Below are positions 8,114 to 17,548 of a DNA stretch of 64,000 bases, one piece after another; position 1 is the first letter of the stretch; each line of letters begins with the position of its first letter. Origin of the DNA: Clostridium sp. AM22-11AC (lineage in GTDB: Bacteria; Bacillota; Clostridia; Lachnospirales; Lachnospiraceae); assembly GCF_003473545.1 (NCBI RefSeq), contig NZ_QUCM01000011.1:1-64000 (forward strand), in the 5' to 3' direction. The translations under genes and the position numbers were made by a program. Under the pieces are notes generated by a model that was given only the letters and a program-made list of their open reading frames with translations, did not search any database and had not been told where the DNA came from.

Positions 8114-9757
8114 ATGAAAACAGAACATTCTGTCCTTAAGGTTATTTTACGCACTGTAAAACAGAATAAGGGAATGTGCGTAACTTTATTTGCTGCTGTG
8201 TTGGGATCTGCAGTCTTTGCTCTTCTCCCGCCACTGGTACTGGCAAAAGCCATTGACTATCTTACAGCCGGCCAGGCCTTTCCTTTTGCTCTGGCTCTGT
8301 CCTATTTTGGACTGCTTTTATTAACAAATGCTGCCACCTCTTTGCGTGAAAGCCTTTTGACGATCTTCGGGCAGCGCATTACGCATGGACTGCGCACTGT
8401 TTTATGCCAGAAGATCAGCCTTCTGCCTGCAGACTCTTTTGTTTCCCATGACTCAGGAGCCATTGCTTCCCGTTTTGTAGGTGATGTGGATACAGTAGAG
8501 GAACTTTTCACTTCCGGTATCATCAGCATGTTTGCAGACGCCTGCCAGCTTTGCGGTATTTTCTTTGTGATCTTTACGAAAAACCGCGGTCTGGCCATCC
8601 TGCTTCTGTTTGTGCTCCCCGTTGTATTTTTCTACACCCGTCATGTACAAAAACGTATGCTTGCATCCCAGTTAAGTAACCGTGCTGCCATTGCAAAAGC
8701 CTCTGGTCATGTACCGGAGACACTGCGCTGTATCCGCACCATTCACAATCTTCACAAAGAAATGTATATGGAAGAAAAATACAGTAAATTTCTGGAAGAC
8801 AGCTATAAGGCAATTGATAAAACAAATTTTTATGATGCTATTTATTCACCGGTCATCCTTATTTCCAATTCAATTACCATCGCCATTGTTATGATCTTAT
8901 CTGCTTTTGGAAATGGGGAAGTCCAGCTGTTTTTCGGAATGTCTGCCGGTACTGCTGCCGCTGTTATTTCCTATATTACCCAGGTATTTACACCTCTTGA
9001 AAGTATTGGTATGGAAATACAGACCATTCAGTCTGCTGCTGCCGGAGTACACAGGATCAATGAATTTTTGCAGCTTCCGGAACGTACCAAAGCTAGGGAA
9101 ACAAACACTTCCAGACCGGATCCGGCTGCATGCCCGGTAGAACTTCAGAATGTAACCTTCCGTTATGAGGAAAGTGACCCGGATATTCTACAGTCCCTCA
9201 GTTTTTCTGTAAAAGAAGGGGAACAGGTTACTTTGACCGGACGTACCGGTGCCGGAAAAAGTACTATTTTTAAACTGCTTTTAGGACTTTATACACCTCA
9301 GAAAGGAAACGTTCTTATTAACGGACAGCCTGCCGATGCACTCTCTGAAAACCAGAGACGAAAGATCATCAGCTGTGTAGAACAGAATTTTTCCATGGTT
9401 CCCGGAACGATCCTGGACCAGATCACCTTGTTTGACCCGGATATCACATTGGAACAGGCCCAGACTGCCGCAGGTCTTACAGGACTGGATGAAGTTATAC
9501 GCAGTTTCCCGGAAGGCTACAACACTCCCTGCAAACCAGGTCTTTTCTCCCAGGGACAATGGCAGCTGCTTTCCATTGCCAGGGCTGTTGCAACCAACCC
9601 CCGCATCCTTTTATTAGATGAGATCACGGCAAATCTTGACGCAGACACAGAACAGACCGTTCTTTCTGCTTTAAACCGAGCCGGAAACGGACGTACCGTG
9701 CTTTCCATCAGTCACCGGTTATATGAAAAAAATGGCGGACGGCAGATTGCGATCTGA
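8114..9757 (+). CDS. ABC exporter half-transporter, catalytic-site subunit
   Basis: This 547 aa ABC exporter partner starts 3 bp after the previous stop. It has a six-helix membrane domain and an ATPase with Walker A GRTGAGKST from G376 and Walker B ILLLDE with catalytic Glu503. The signature is degenerate (FSQGQ at 478-482 instead of LSGGQ). With the partner's normal signature and missing glutamate, this gives one hydrolysing and one non-hydrolysing site. The protein ends only about ten residues after the switch histidine (ISHRLYEKNGG), shorter than usual. A run of seven A residues lies just before the end, but the alternative frame shows no obvious family C-terminus, so I treat the end as real. 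Confidence 0.87.
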   Translation: MKTEHSVLKVILRTVKQNKGMCVTLFAAVLGSAVFALLPPLVLAKAIDYLTAGQAFPFALALSYFGLLLLTNAATSLRESLLTIFGQRITHGLRTVLCQKISLLPADSFVSHDSGAIASRFVGDVDTVEELFTSGIISMFADACQLCGIFFVIFTKNRGLAILLLFVLPVVFFYTRHVQKRMLASQLSNRAAIAKASGHVPETLRCIRTIHNLHKEMYMEEKYSKFLEDSYKAIDKTNFYDAIYSPVILISNSITIAIVMILSAFGNGEVQLFFGMSAGTAAAVISYITQVFTPLESIGMEIQTIQSAAAGVHRINEFLQLPERTKARETNTSRPDPAACPVELQNVTFRYEESDPDILQSLSFSVKEGEQVTLTGRTGAGKSTIFKLLLGLYTPQKGNVLINGQPADALSENQRRKIISCVEQNFSMVPGTILDQITLFDPDITLEQAQTAAGLTGLDEVIRSFPEGYNTPCKPGLFSQGQWQLLSIARAVATNPRILLLDEITANLDADTEQTVLSALNRAGNGRTVLSISHRLYEKNGGRQIAI

Positions 9758-9780
9758 CGCCCGCTGGGATTTCATTTTTC

Positions 9781-9829
9781 AGCTGTAGAATGATCCAGGT
9801 CACTCTGGCAAATCCTACAGCTTTTTTCT
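9781..9829 (+). terminator. Terminator after ABC exporter operon
   Basis: AGCTGTAG (9781-9788) pairs with CTACAGCT (9815-9822), followed by TTTTTCTT. The right arm overlaps the last codons of the convergent MATE gene. Confidence 0.7.
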
Positions 9830-11161
9830 TATATTTCTCCAAAATACCGTTGAAAGGACCACCGCGATATAGTCTGTAATTGCCTGACCGTATATCACGC
9901 CTTCTAATCCTGCGATCAGCTGCAGGATGTAAAGCAGCGGGATCAGGAGGACGCCCTGACGCATAACGGAAAGGATGGTTGCAGGCAATGCGTAATTTAC
10001 AGACTGCATACAGTTCATATTTACAAAAAGCATGCCGATCACAGGACCGGAAAGCATGTATGCAATCAGCATCTTTACCCCATAATAAACCACCTCATCA
10101 TCACTGATGAACATGCGGATAATAGGCTCTTTTCCCACAAAATACAGCAGTGTGGCCGCAACTCCGGCTATCAGGCAGCAGATCTTCGTAAAGCGTTCTA
10201 CTTCCCGGAAGCGGCTGATATTTCCAGCTCCATAGCTGTAACCCAACAATGGCTGTACTCCGTTTGCCAGTCCCATTTGCAGGAAAGTAATGAACATATT
10301 GGCTTTAAAAACAATACCGATGGCTGCCACCGGTGCATTTCCATATTTTACCAAAATCTGGTTGACTACAATGGTGGAAACGCTCATGAGAACAGAAAAG
10401 ATAGCAGTTGGGAAGCCGGTAGTGCAGACTCTCTGCGGGATATTTTCTCCTAAAGTAAAGTCTTTTGGAAGAATGGACAGCTGACCGGATCTCTTTAAGA
10501 AATACCATACAAAGTACAGACTTGCCAGGATATTTCCGATGGTAGTTGCAATAGCCGCACCGGCAGCTCCCATATGCAGACCAGAGATAAACAGGGGGTC
10601 TAATACAATATTTGCAATGGTTCCCACCATGCTTCCGATCATAGCTTCTTTACTGGCACCTTCTGCCCGGACTACAAAGCTGGCTGCCGCAGACCAGATG
10701 ATAAAGGGAGCGCCCCAGGCAATGTAATGGATGTAACCTTTAGCGTATTCATAGGTTTCTGTATTTGCGCCAAAAATATGTAAGATGGGGGACATAAATG
10801 CAAATAAAATAACTGCAATTATGATGCCTACTGCTAAACTGGCATAGGTGATAAATGCGGTAGTGTTCTTTACTTTTTTGGGTTTTCCCTCTCCCATTGC
10901 CATGGATGCCACGGCGCTTCCGCCCATTCCAAACATATTGGCAAAAGCCATAAGGAGAATGAAAATAGGGTTTGTCAGACTGACTGCCGCTACCTGAAGT
11001 GCATCTCCTGTCTGTCCTACGAAAAAGGTATCTGCCATGTTATAAACGACTGTAACCAGACTGCTGATCACACTTGGGATCGCCATGGCGGCTACTGCTT
11101 TTGACACCTTCATAGAACGCATCAGTTCCTGGTCTGTACCCGTTTCTTTTGAATGTTCCAT
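9815..11161 (-). CDS. MATE family efflux transporter
   Basis: This 448 aa membrane protein belongs to the MATE (NorM/DinF-like) family, which exports drugs or metabolites in exchange for protons or sodium. The opening AIPSVISSLVTVVYNMADTFFVGQTGD is the typical first-helix signature, and about twelve hydrophobic segments follow in two similar halves. It lies 79 bp downstream of a MarR gene on the same strand. The gap holds a palindrome like that before the other MarR-efflux operon, which suggests induction by a toxic compound. Its 3' end overlaps the right arm of the convergent operon's terminator. Confidence 0.9.
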   Translation of the reverse strand: MEHSKETGTDQELMRSMKVSKAVAAMAIPSVISSLVTVVYNMADTFFVGQTGDALQVAAVSLTNPIFILLMAFANMFGMGGSAVASMAMGEGKPKKVKNTTAFITYASLAVGIIIAVILFAFMSPILHIFGANTETYEYAKGYIHYIAWGAPFIIWSAAASFVVRAEGASKEAMIGSMVGTIANIVLDPLFISGLHMGAAGAAIATTIGNILASLYFVWYFLKRSGQLSILPKDFTLGENIPQRVCTTGFPTAIFSVLMSVSTIVVNQILVKYGNAPVAAIGIVFKANMFITFLQMGLANGVQPLLGYSYGAGNISRFREVERFTKICCLIAGVAATLLYFVGKEPIIRMFISDDEVVYYGVKMLIAYMLSGPVIGMLFVNMNCMQSVNYALPATILSVMRQGVLLIPLLYILQLIAGLEGVIYGQAITDYIAVVLSTVFWRNIRKKL

Positions 11162-11197
11162 TTTGATCTTCTTCCTTTCTGTATTTCCTTTTCCCCT

Positions 11198-11213
11198 CAG
11201 ATGTATATATCTG
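11198..11213. promoter_or_regulatory. Candidate MarR operator before the MATE gene
   Basis: CAGATGTATATATCTG has matching outer arms (CAGAT/ATCTG). It shares the 11-base core AGATGTATATA with the perfect palindrome at 5708-5723. It sits between marR and the MATE gene. Confidence 0.5.
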
Positions 11214-11240
11214 TCTGTTATCTACGGGGAACTTTCGTTA

Positions 11241-11666
11241 TTAATTTGCTTCATCCAGATTTTTAAGCATACGCTCTCCGATTTCAATAAAGATCTGTCT
11301 TTCCTCTTCTGTAATACCTTTTAATAAAATGCTTTCCGACTCGCCTATTTCAGCAGCGATCAGATGACGGATTTCTTCGGCCTTGGACGTAAATTCGATC
11401 CGTTTTAAACGGGCATCCTGCTTTTCACTGACACGGCAGATCAGTTCTTTCTTTTCCAGGGCCTTTAATACTTCTGTAGCCGTAGATGGACGGAGACCAA
11501 ATTCTTTTTCTATATCTTTCTGATAAATAGAATGTTTCTGTCCTTCCACTAAAATAAAATTTAAAATATTCCCCTGCGCCCCGCTCATTCCCAGTGTTTC
11601 CTGTAAAGCTGCAGATCTGCGGCGCAGACGGTTAGATATACGGTTAATGACTTTTCCTGTTTCCAT
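11241..11666 (-). CDS. MarR family transcriptional regulator
   Basis: This 141 aa protein has the normal MarR length. The helix-turn-helix region is YQKDIEKEFGLRPSTATEVLKALEKKELICR, followed by the wing EKQDARLKRIE. It is transcribed with, and just upstream of, the MATE pump, which is the usual place for a drug-responsive repressor. Its promoter (11711-11739) is embedded in the uvrA terminator. It does not closely resemble the MarR protein at 5750, although their candidate operators are similar. Confidence 0.87.
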   Translation of the reverse strand: METGKVINRISNRLRRRSAALQETLGMSGAQGNILNFILVEGQKHSIYQKDIEKEFGLRPSTATEVLKALEKKELICRVSEKQDARLKRIEFTSKAEEIRHLIAAEIGESESILLKGITEEERQIFIEIGERMLKNLDEAN

Positions 11667-11710
11667 ATGACTGTACTCCTGTGTTTTTGTAATTAGTTCG
11701 GTTCCTAAGT

Positions 11711-11739
11711 ATTTTAGATAAAAAAATTTCAGAAGTCAA
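11711..11739 (-). promoter_or_regulatory. Promoter of marR-MATE, inside the uvrA terminator
   Basis: TTGACT (11734-11739), a 17 bp spacer and TAAAAT (11711-11716) on the minus strand. The -35 is made from the 3' arm of the terminator hairpin and the T-run forms part of the spacer. A TTAG...CTAA near-palindrome lies just downstream. Confidence 0.65.
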
Positions 11740-11777
11740 GGATTATTTACTGCTGTTATATCTCTGACTTCTGAAAT
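11720..11777 (-). terminator. Terminator after uvrA
   Basis: ATTTCAGAAGTCA (11726-11738) and TGACTTCTGAAAT (11765-11777) pair perfectly over 13 bp around a 26-base loop. A run of T residues follows on the minus strand, 78 bp after the uvrA stop. Confidence 0.8.
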
Positions 11778-11854
11778 ATGTTGTCGTTTATTACTTATAA
11801 ATACCGCACATTTATGATCCTACGCCTGTGCTAACAGGCGGAATCTCCTATTAA

Positions 11855-14683
11855 TCACTGTTCCAGATATTTCTTCACATATTTTCCTGTATAGGAAACC
11901 GGGCTTTCTGCCACTTCTTCGGGAGTTCCTTTGGCAATGACAGTTCCTCCCTTGTCGCCGCCTTCAGGACCGATATCGATGATATAGTCTGCTGTTTTGA
12001 TCACATCCAGGTTGTGTTCAATGACAACAACGGTATTTCCACCGTCGGACAGGCGGCGAAGGATCTCGATCAGCTTGTGGACATCGGCAAAATGAAGGCC
12101 TGTAGTAGGTTCATCCAGGATATAAATGGTCTTTCCGGTACTGCGCTTGGAAAGTTCGGTAGCAAGTTTGATACGCTGGGCTTCACCACCGGAAAGTTCG
12201 GTAGATGGCTGTCCCAGACGGACATAACCAAGACCTACATCATATAAGGTCTGGATCTTTCTGGTAATGGAGGGCACATTTTCAAAGAATTTCAACGCAT
12301 CTTCTACTGTCATATCCAGGACATCATAGATGCTCTTTCCTTTGTATTTTACCTCCAGTGTCTCACGGTTATAGCGCTTTCCGCCGCAGACTTCACAGGG
12401 CACGTATACATCCGGAAGGAAGTGCATCTCGATCTTGATGATACCATCGCCGGAGCAGGCTTCACAGCGACCACCTTTTACATTGAAACTAAATCTGCCC
12501 TTGTTGTAGCCCTTTGCTTTTGCATCTGCTGTAGAGGCAAACAGGTCCCGGATCAGGTCAAATACACCGGTATAGGTAGCCGGATTGGAACGTGGGGTAC
12601 GTCCGATCGGGGACTGGTCAATAGCTATAATCTTATCTAACTGCTCTACTCCTTCAATGCATTTATGCTTTCCAGGAATGGTCCTTGCGCGGTTTAACTT
12701 CTTTGCGAGGGCTTTATATAAGATCTCGTTTACAAGAGAACTTTTACCGGAACCGGATACACCGGTCACACAGGTCATCACGCCTAACGGGAAGGAAACA
12801 TCGATCTTTTTCAGGTTATTCTCTTCTGCTCCCCGCACCGTGATCCAGCCCGTTGGAGTTCTGCGCTGATCAGGAACCGGAATCTGCAGACGGCCGCTGA
12901 GATAGGCACCGGTTATTGACTCCGGGTTTTTCATGATCTCTTCTGCAGTTCCCACTGCAACGATCTGTCCACCATGTTCCCCGGCTCCAGGTCCGATATC
13001 CACAATGCAGTCTGCTGCACGCATGGTATCTTCGTCATGTTCTACTACCAGAACGCTGTTTCCCAGGTCACGCAGATGCAATAAAGTTTTTAACAATTTA
13101 TCATTATCTCTCTGGTGAAGTCCTATACTTGGCTCATCCAGGATATAGGCTACTCCCACCAGACCGGATCCGATCTGGGTAGCCAGACGGATTCTCTGGG
13201 CTTCGCCGCCGGAAAGTGTGCCTGTAGCACGGGAAAGGGAAAGATAATCCAGTCCCACATCAATAAGGAAACTGATACGTGCTTTAATCTCCTTTAAAAT
13301 AGAGGCACCAATGGTCTGCTGCATAGGTGTCAGCGTCAGCCCATCCATAAATTCCTTAAATTTCACAATGGACATATTAGTAGCCTGGTAAATATTCAGA
13401 CCGCCTACTGTAACTGCCAGAGACTCCTTTTTCAGTCGCTGTCCCTTGCAGGCCGGACATGGGGTGATCCGCATATAGGTTTCATATTCTGCCTTGGAAG
13501 CTTCTGAAAAAGTCTCTTTATAGCGGCGGTTTACATTTTCGATCAGGCCCTCAAATGCTACATCGTAGATGCCTTCACCTCTCTGGCTCTTATAGCGGAC
13601 TTTTACTTCATGACCGCCGGTACCATAGATGATAATATCGTGGATCTCCTTTGGATAATCCTGAAATGGAGTATCCAGGCTGAAATGATATTCCTCTGCC
13701 AGTGCGTCTAAGATAGCCCTGGTAAAGCTTCCTTTGTCCGTACAGGACTGCCATCCCATAACCACAATGGCACCCTGGGAAATGGAAAGGGATTTATCCG
13801 GGATCATCAGATCCTCGTCAAATTCCATCTTATAGCCTAAACCGAAGCACTCCGGGCATGCTCCAAATGGGTTATTAAAGGAGAAGCTTCGGGGCTCTAC
13901 CTCGTCAATACTGATACCACAGTCCGGGCAGGAAAAACTCTGACTGAAATTCACCGGTTCCCCGCCGATCACATCTACAGTCATCAGGCCGTTGCTTAAG
14001 GACATAACCGTCTCAATAGAGTCAGTCAGACGATTTTCAATCCCCTCTTTTACAACCAGACGGTCTACAATAATATCAATATTGTGCTTAATATTTTTCT
14101 CTAATTTGATCTCTTCGGAAAGTTCGTACAGATTTCCGTCAATGCGCACACGCATATAGCCGCTTTTTCTGGCCTGCTCCAGCACTTTTACGTGTTCGCC
14201 CTTTCTTCCACGGACTACAGGTGCCAACAGCTGGATCTTGGTCCGCTCCGGCATAGCCATGATCTGGTCTACCATCTGATCAATGGTCTGTTTATGGATC
14301 TCCCTTCCACACTTTGGACAGTGGGGGATACCGATGCGGGCATAGAGAAGACGCATATAGTCATAGATCTCTGTCACGGTTCCCACTGTAGAACGTGGAT
14401 TTCGGTTGGTGGATTTCTGGTCAATGGAAATGGCTGGAGAAAGGCCTTCGATGCTTTCTACTTCCGGCTTTTCCATCTGTCCTAAGAACTGTCTTGCATA
14501 GGAAGACAGAGACTCCATATAGCGTCTCTGACCTTCTGCATAGATCGTATCAAACGCCAGAGATGACTTGCCGGAACCGGAAAGTCCGGTAAGAACCACC
14601 AGTTCATTCCTTGGGATATCTACGGATATATTTTTAAGATTATGTTCATTTGCGCCGCGTATTTTTATATACTGCTTTGGCAT
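11855..14683 (-). CDS. uvrA: Excinuclease ABC subunit A
   Basis: This 942 aa protein is UvrA, the damage-recognition ATPase of nucleotide excision repair, which loads UvrB on lesions. Full-length features are present: Walker [21 protein letters not shown], the first zinc module (CPKCG...CPDCG...CPECFG), a second ABC domain with [10 protein letters not shown], the C-terminal zinc finger (CEACSGDG...CEVCGGKRY), and two LSGGEAQRI signatures. No uvrB or uvrC lies in the window. A strong AAGGAG precedes the ATG. It lies downstream of the terminator of the peptidase operon, so it has its own promoter. Confidence 0.98.
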   Translation of the reverse strand: MPKQYIKIRGANEHNLKNISVDIPRNELVVLTGLSGSGKSSLAFDTIYAEGQRRYMESLSSYARQFLGQMEKPEVESIEGLSPAISIDQKSTNRNPRSTVGTVTEIYDYMRLLYARIGIPHCPKCGREIHKQTIDQMVDQIMAMPERTKIQLLAPVVRGRKGEHVKVLEQARKSGYMRVRIDGNLYELSEEIKLEKNIKHNIDIIVDRLVVKEGIENRLTDSIETVMSLSNGLMTVDVIGGEPVNFSQSFSCPDCGISIDEVEPRSFSFNNPFGACPECFGLGYKMEFDEDLMIPDKSLSISQGAIVVMGWQSCTDKGSFTRAILDALAEEYHFSLDTPFQDYPKEIHDIIIYGTGGHEVKVRYKSQRGEGIYDVAFEGLIENVNRRYKETFSEASKAEYETYMRITPCPACKGQRLKKESLAVTVGGLNIYQATNMSIVKFKEFMDGLTLTPMQQTIGASILKEIKARISFLIDVGLDYLSLSRATGTLSGGEAQRIRLATQIGSGLVGVAYILDEPSIGLHQRDNDKLLKTLLHLRDLGNSVLVVEHDEDTMRAADCIVDIGPGAGEHGGQIVAVGTAEEIMKNPESITGAYLSGRLQIPVPDQRRTPTGWITVRGAEENNLKKIDVSFPLGVMTCVTGVSGSGKSSLVNEILYKALAKKLNRARTIPGKHKCIEGVEQLDKIIAIDQSPIGRTPRSNPATYTGVFDLIRDLFASTADAKAKGYNKGRFSFNVKGGRCEACSGDGIIKIEMHFLPDVYVPCEVCGGKRYNRETLEVKYKGKSIYDVLDMTVEDALKFFENVPSITRKIQTLYDVGLGYVRLGQPSTELSGGEAQRIKLATELSKRSTGKTIYILDEPTTGLHFADVHKLIEILRRLSDGGNTVVVIEHNLDVIKTADYIIDIGPEGGDKGGTVIAKGTPEEVAESPVSYTGKYVKKYLEQ

Positions 14684-14762
14684 GGTGTAACTCCTTTTTC
14701 TGCTGTTTCCTGAAAATATTTACTCACTTCTATGCCTGGTTTTTCCAGGCAATATAATGCTG

Positions 14763-14796
14763 AAAAGCGCAGGGAAAATTTCTCCCTGCGCTTTTT
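14763..14796 (-). terminator. Terminator after the BMP transporter-peptidase operon
   Basis: A 13 bp perfect stem (14763-14775 with 14783-14795) with a 7-base loop and flanking A and T runs, between the M20 peptidase stop and uvrA. It could work in both directions. Confidence 0.82.
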
Positions 14797-14814
14797 AGTA
14801 TACCACATCCCTAT

Positions 14815-16560
14815 TTATTTATCAAACATTTGTTCGATAAAGTTTTTTAATACAGCCGGCGTTTTTTCATACAAACTGGCTTTATTTACACGTTCCCAAC
14901 GGGTATGGATATCTTTCCCCCATGGTCCAAAGAGCATGGAGGGGATCTTTAATTTCGCCATTGCTTCTATATCCATGGCATAGGCACTGCCCCATAATGG
15001 GGTCTGGGCTGCATAGGCAGCCAGTTCTTCTTTGTCCATTCCGCCACAGTAGCTTAAGTCGGAAATGCCGCAGAAATATTCATGGCATTTCAGGGAAACA
15101 TTCTCCTTCTCTGCTGCTTTTTTCATCTCTTTAAAAAGAATTTTTCCCTCTTTTCCACTGTCTACAGCCGGATAAAATGGAGGTGCAAAGCCAAGGATCA
15201 TGATCGGACCGGAGATTCCTGACTGGTTTAACAGCTGCTCCATAAAATCAAGGGTGGCTGATGGGAAGTTGGTCTCGCCTTTGTCCAGGTGGGCTTTCTG
15301 AGTCTTGTAGGCTTCTAAAAGCCAGGCAGTAAAGGCTTCTCCCTGTTCTTTGCGGCAGTATGCCAGCAACTCACTGACTGTAAGAACTTCTGCTTCTGCA
15401 ACGGCGGCTGCGCTGGGACATGCCAGGGGATTGCCTTCACTTGTCAGACCAGCTTTTTCTTCTGGAACCTCTGCTTTTTCCACAGCCTTCCACTGCGCTT
15501 CCATTCTCCGGGCATATTCTTCAAAACTTTCTTTTCCCAGTTCTTTCAATCGCTTTATCACTTCATCCGGCGTTTTTTCAAACCCAAGCATGCTCATGTA
15601 TCCACCAGCCCTGAAAGGCACGGACACATCGTAGCCTTCTTTCCGGTCACGAAGACAAAACCAGGTTGGCGGTGGGCAGATTTCCGTAGCACTTTTTTCT
15701 GCAAATTCCGGTGCCAGTTCTGTTTTCATGAAAAAGCTGCTTAAAACTCCTACAGAGCTGACACCCTGGAAACAGTTTAATACATGGGCCTTTACGCCCT
15801 GGACCAATACAGCAGGCATTGTTTTTCCAACAGAACCTGTATAAATGGTCTTTGCCCCATTTTCCATGGAAGCCGGTTCCAGATCGATCAGTGCTGTATA
15901 TTCCAGGTCAAAGCGTTCTTTTAAATCATTTAAAAATGGCACAGCATCGCGCATTCCGGCAGAGTAGCCTTCTTCATCCGGTACTGTTACGAACAGGAGA
16001 TTTCCAGATATTTCAGGCGTCTCTTCTGTTCCAGAAGCAGTTTTTGTCTCAAAGGCAGCCGTACCACACTCTTTCCGCTCTGCCTCAACCACCAGCTTCC
16101 CATACCAGTCCAGCAGCGCCAGTCCAACAGAAAGTCCGCCCTTCATATCTGCGGTCCCTCTGCCAAACATCCAGTCACCAGAAAGGAAATCTTTTTTCAC
16201 TTCCTCTGGCATACCAGGCAGAGCATTTCCAGATTTTACCAGATCTTCCCATTTTTCCACATCATAAGCAAGAGCACGCTCATTTCCATACTCTTCTGTG
16301 TCCACCACGTCATAATGGCCTGTAAGGATAATGGTCTTACGGGATCCGTTCCTTCCTTTTACCAGTCCCCATGGTACAGACCGGCCAAAGCTGTCTTCCG
16401 GCAGGAGATATTTTCCTGTCTGCTCCGGATACTCCTTAAAGTAAGGCTGCTTTGCCAGCTCCTCTGCAATATAGTCTGCGCAGCTTTTTTCTGTCTCTGT
16501 ATTGGAAGTGCTGGGGATTTTTACCAGTTCTCTTACATACCGTTCAATTAATTCTCTCAT
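14815..16560 (-). CDS. M20 family metallopeptidase, RocB-like
   Basis: This 581 aa zinc hydrolase of the M20 family is of the long RocB-like type, larger than ordinary M20 enzymes of about 400 aa. Metal and catalytic motifs are visible: TGHYDVVD, FGRGTADMKGG and the glutamate pair in PDEEGYSAG. RocB of Bacillus belongs to arginine use, but its exact reaction is not firmly known. The gene overlaps the end of the upstream ABC permease by 4 bp (ATGA) and is the last gene of the BMP-type importer operon, so it probably acts on the imported compound or a product. The start is fixed by this overlap. Confidence 0.8.
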   Translation of the reverse strand: MRELIERYVRELVKIPSTSNTETEKSCADYIAEELAKQPYFKEYPEQTGKYLLPEDSFGRSVPWGLVKGRNGSRKTIILTGHYDVVDTEEYGNERALAYDVEKWEDLVKSGNALPGMPEEVKKDFLSGDWMFGRGTADMKGGLSVGLALLDWYGKLVVEAERKECGTAAFETKTASGTEETPEISGNLLFVTVPDEEGYSAGMRDAVPFLNDLKERFDLEYTALIDLEPASMENGAKTIYTGSVGKTMPAVLVQGVKAHVLNCFQGVSSVGVLSSFFMKTELAPEFAEKSATEICPPPTWFCLRDRKEGYDVSVPFRAGGYMSMLGFEKTPDEVIKRLKELGKESFEEYARRMEAQWKAVEKAEVPEEKAGLTSEGNPLACPSAAAVAEAEVLTVSELLAYCRKEQGEAFTAWLLEAYKTQKAHLDKGETNFPSATLDFMEQLLNQSGISGPIMILGFAPPFYPAVDSGKEGKILFKEMKKAAEKENVSLKCHEYFCGISDLSYCGGMDKEELAAYAAQTPLWGSAYAMDIEAMAKLKIPSMLFGPWGKDIHTRWERVNKASLYEKTPAVLKNFIEQMFDK

Positions 16561-17537
16561 CGTTCCTCACGGAAATATGCCAGTCCCAGACTTGCCGGCG
16601 GCTGATATTCCCTCTTCTTTCTCAGACTGGTAAATACCAGTACAATAATGGTTACTACATAAGGCAGTGCCTTAAAGATCTCCTGTGCCCCGCGGTCCAG
16701 TCCCGGAATATAAAGATACAGGATATAAAGGCCGCCAAAAAGGATAGAACCCCAGATCGCATTTACAGGCTTCCAGAGAGCGAAGATAACAAGGGCAATT
16801 GCCAGCCAGCCTCTGTCACCAAAACCATTATTGGTCCAGGTTCCGCCGGAATACTCCATTACAAAGTACAGACCGCCAAGGCCGCTGATACCGCCTCCGA
16901 TGCAGGTTGCCAGATATTTGTATACAGTAACATTAATACCCGCCGCATCTGCTGTAGCCGGGCTTTCACCTACTGCCCGCAGGTTCAGGCCCTTTTTGGT
17001 CTTTGAAAGGAAAAATGCCAGCACCAGAGCCAGAATAATGGCCAGATAAGTTAAAAATCCATAGGAAAATAATAACTGTCCCACTGCACCAAGACCGGAA
17101 AGTACGGGGATCTGCTTCTTAAAAGCTGCACCGGTCACTGCAACGGAGATCTGTCCAACACCGCCTGCCAGCTTGGAAAGAGAACCGCCGAAGAAGTTTC
17201 CAAAACCAACACCAAAAGTCGTAAGAGCCAGACCGGTTACGTTCTGATTGGCACGTAAGGTAATTGTCAGAACACTGTAGATCAGACCGCCTAAAGCAGC
17301 ACATAAAAACGCGCACAGGAAGGAAATAAGAACTCCCACAGCCCCATTTGGCGCAGCGCTGCTGTTTTCATAAAGGAAGGCGCCGATCAGCCCGGCAATG
17401 CCGCCCATATACATCATCCCAGGAATACCCAGGTTCAGGTTTCCGGATTTTTCTGTTAAGATCTCGCCTAATGCGCCATAGAGGATACCAATTCCCTGTC
17501 CAATGGCTTTTTGCATAAAAATGATCAATAATCCCAT
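16557..17537 (-). CDS. BMP-type ABC transporter permease (second)
   Basis: This 326 aa membrane protein is the shorter of two permeases of a BMP/Nup-type ABC importer (NupQ/YufQ-like). It has about ten hydrophobic segments and the motif GEILTEKSGNLNLGIPGMMYMGG, characteristic of this permease branch. It follows the first permease by 11 bp and overlaps the M20 peptidase gene by 4 bp. These transporters usually bring in nucleosides or related compounds. Confidence 0.9.
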   Translation of the reverse strand: MGLLIIFMQKAIGQGIGILYGALGEILTEKSGNLNLGIPGMMYMGGIAGLIGAFLYENSSAAPNGAVGVLISFLCAFLCAALGGLIYSVLTITLRANQNVTGLALTTFGVGFGNFFGGSLSKLAGGVGQISVAVTGAAFKKQIPVLSGLGAVGQLLFSYGFLTYLAIILALVLAFFLSKTKKGLNLRAVGESPATADAAGINVTVYKYLATCIGGGISGLGGLYFVMEYSGGTWTNNGFGDRGWLAIALVIFALWKPVNAIWGSILFGGLYILYLYIPGLDRGAQEIFKALPYVVTIIVLVFTSLRKKREYQPPASLGLAYFREER

Positions 17538-17548
17538 ATGTTCACCTC

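Noticed and set aside
15819..16325. 168-codon frame on the plus strand
   Set aside because: Antisense to the M20 peptidase and composed of Pro/Leu/Ser/His-rich shadow sequence.
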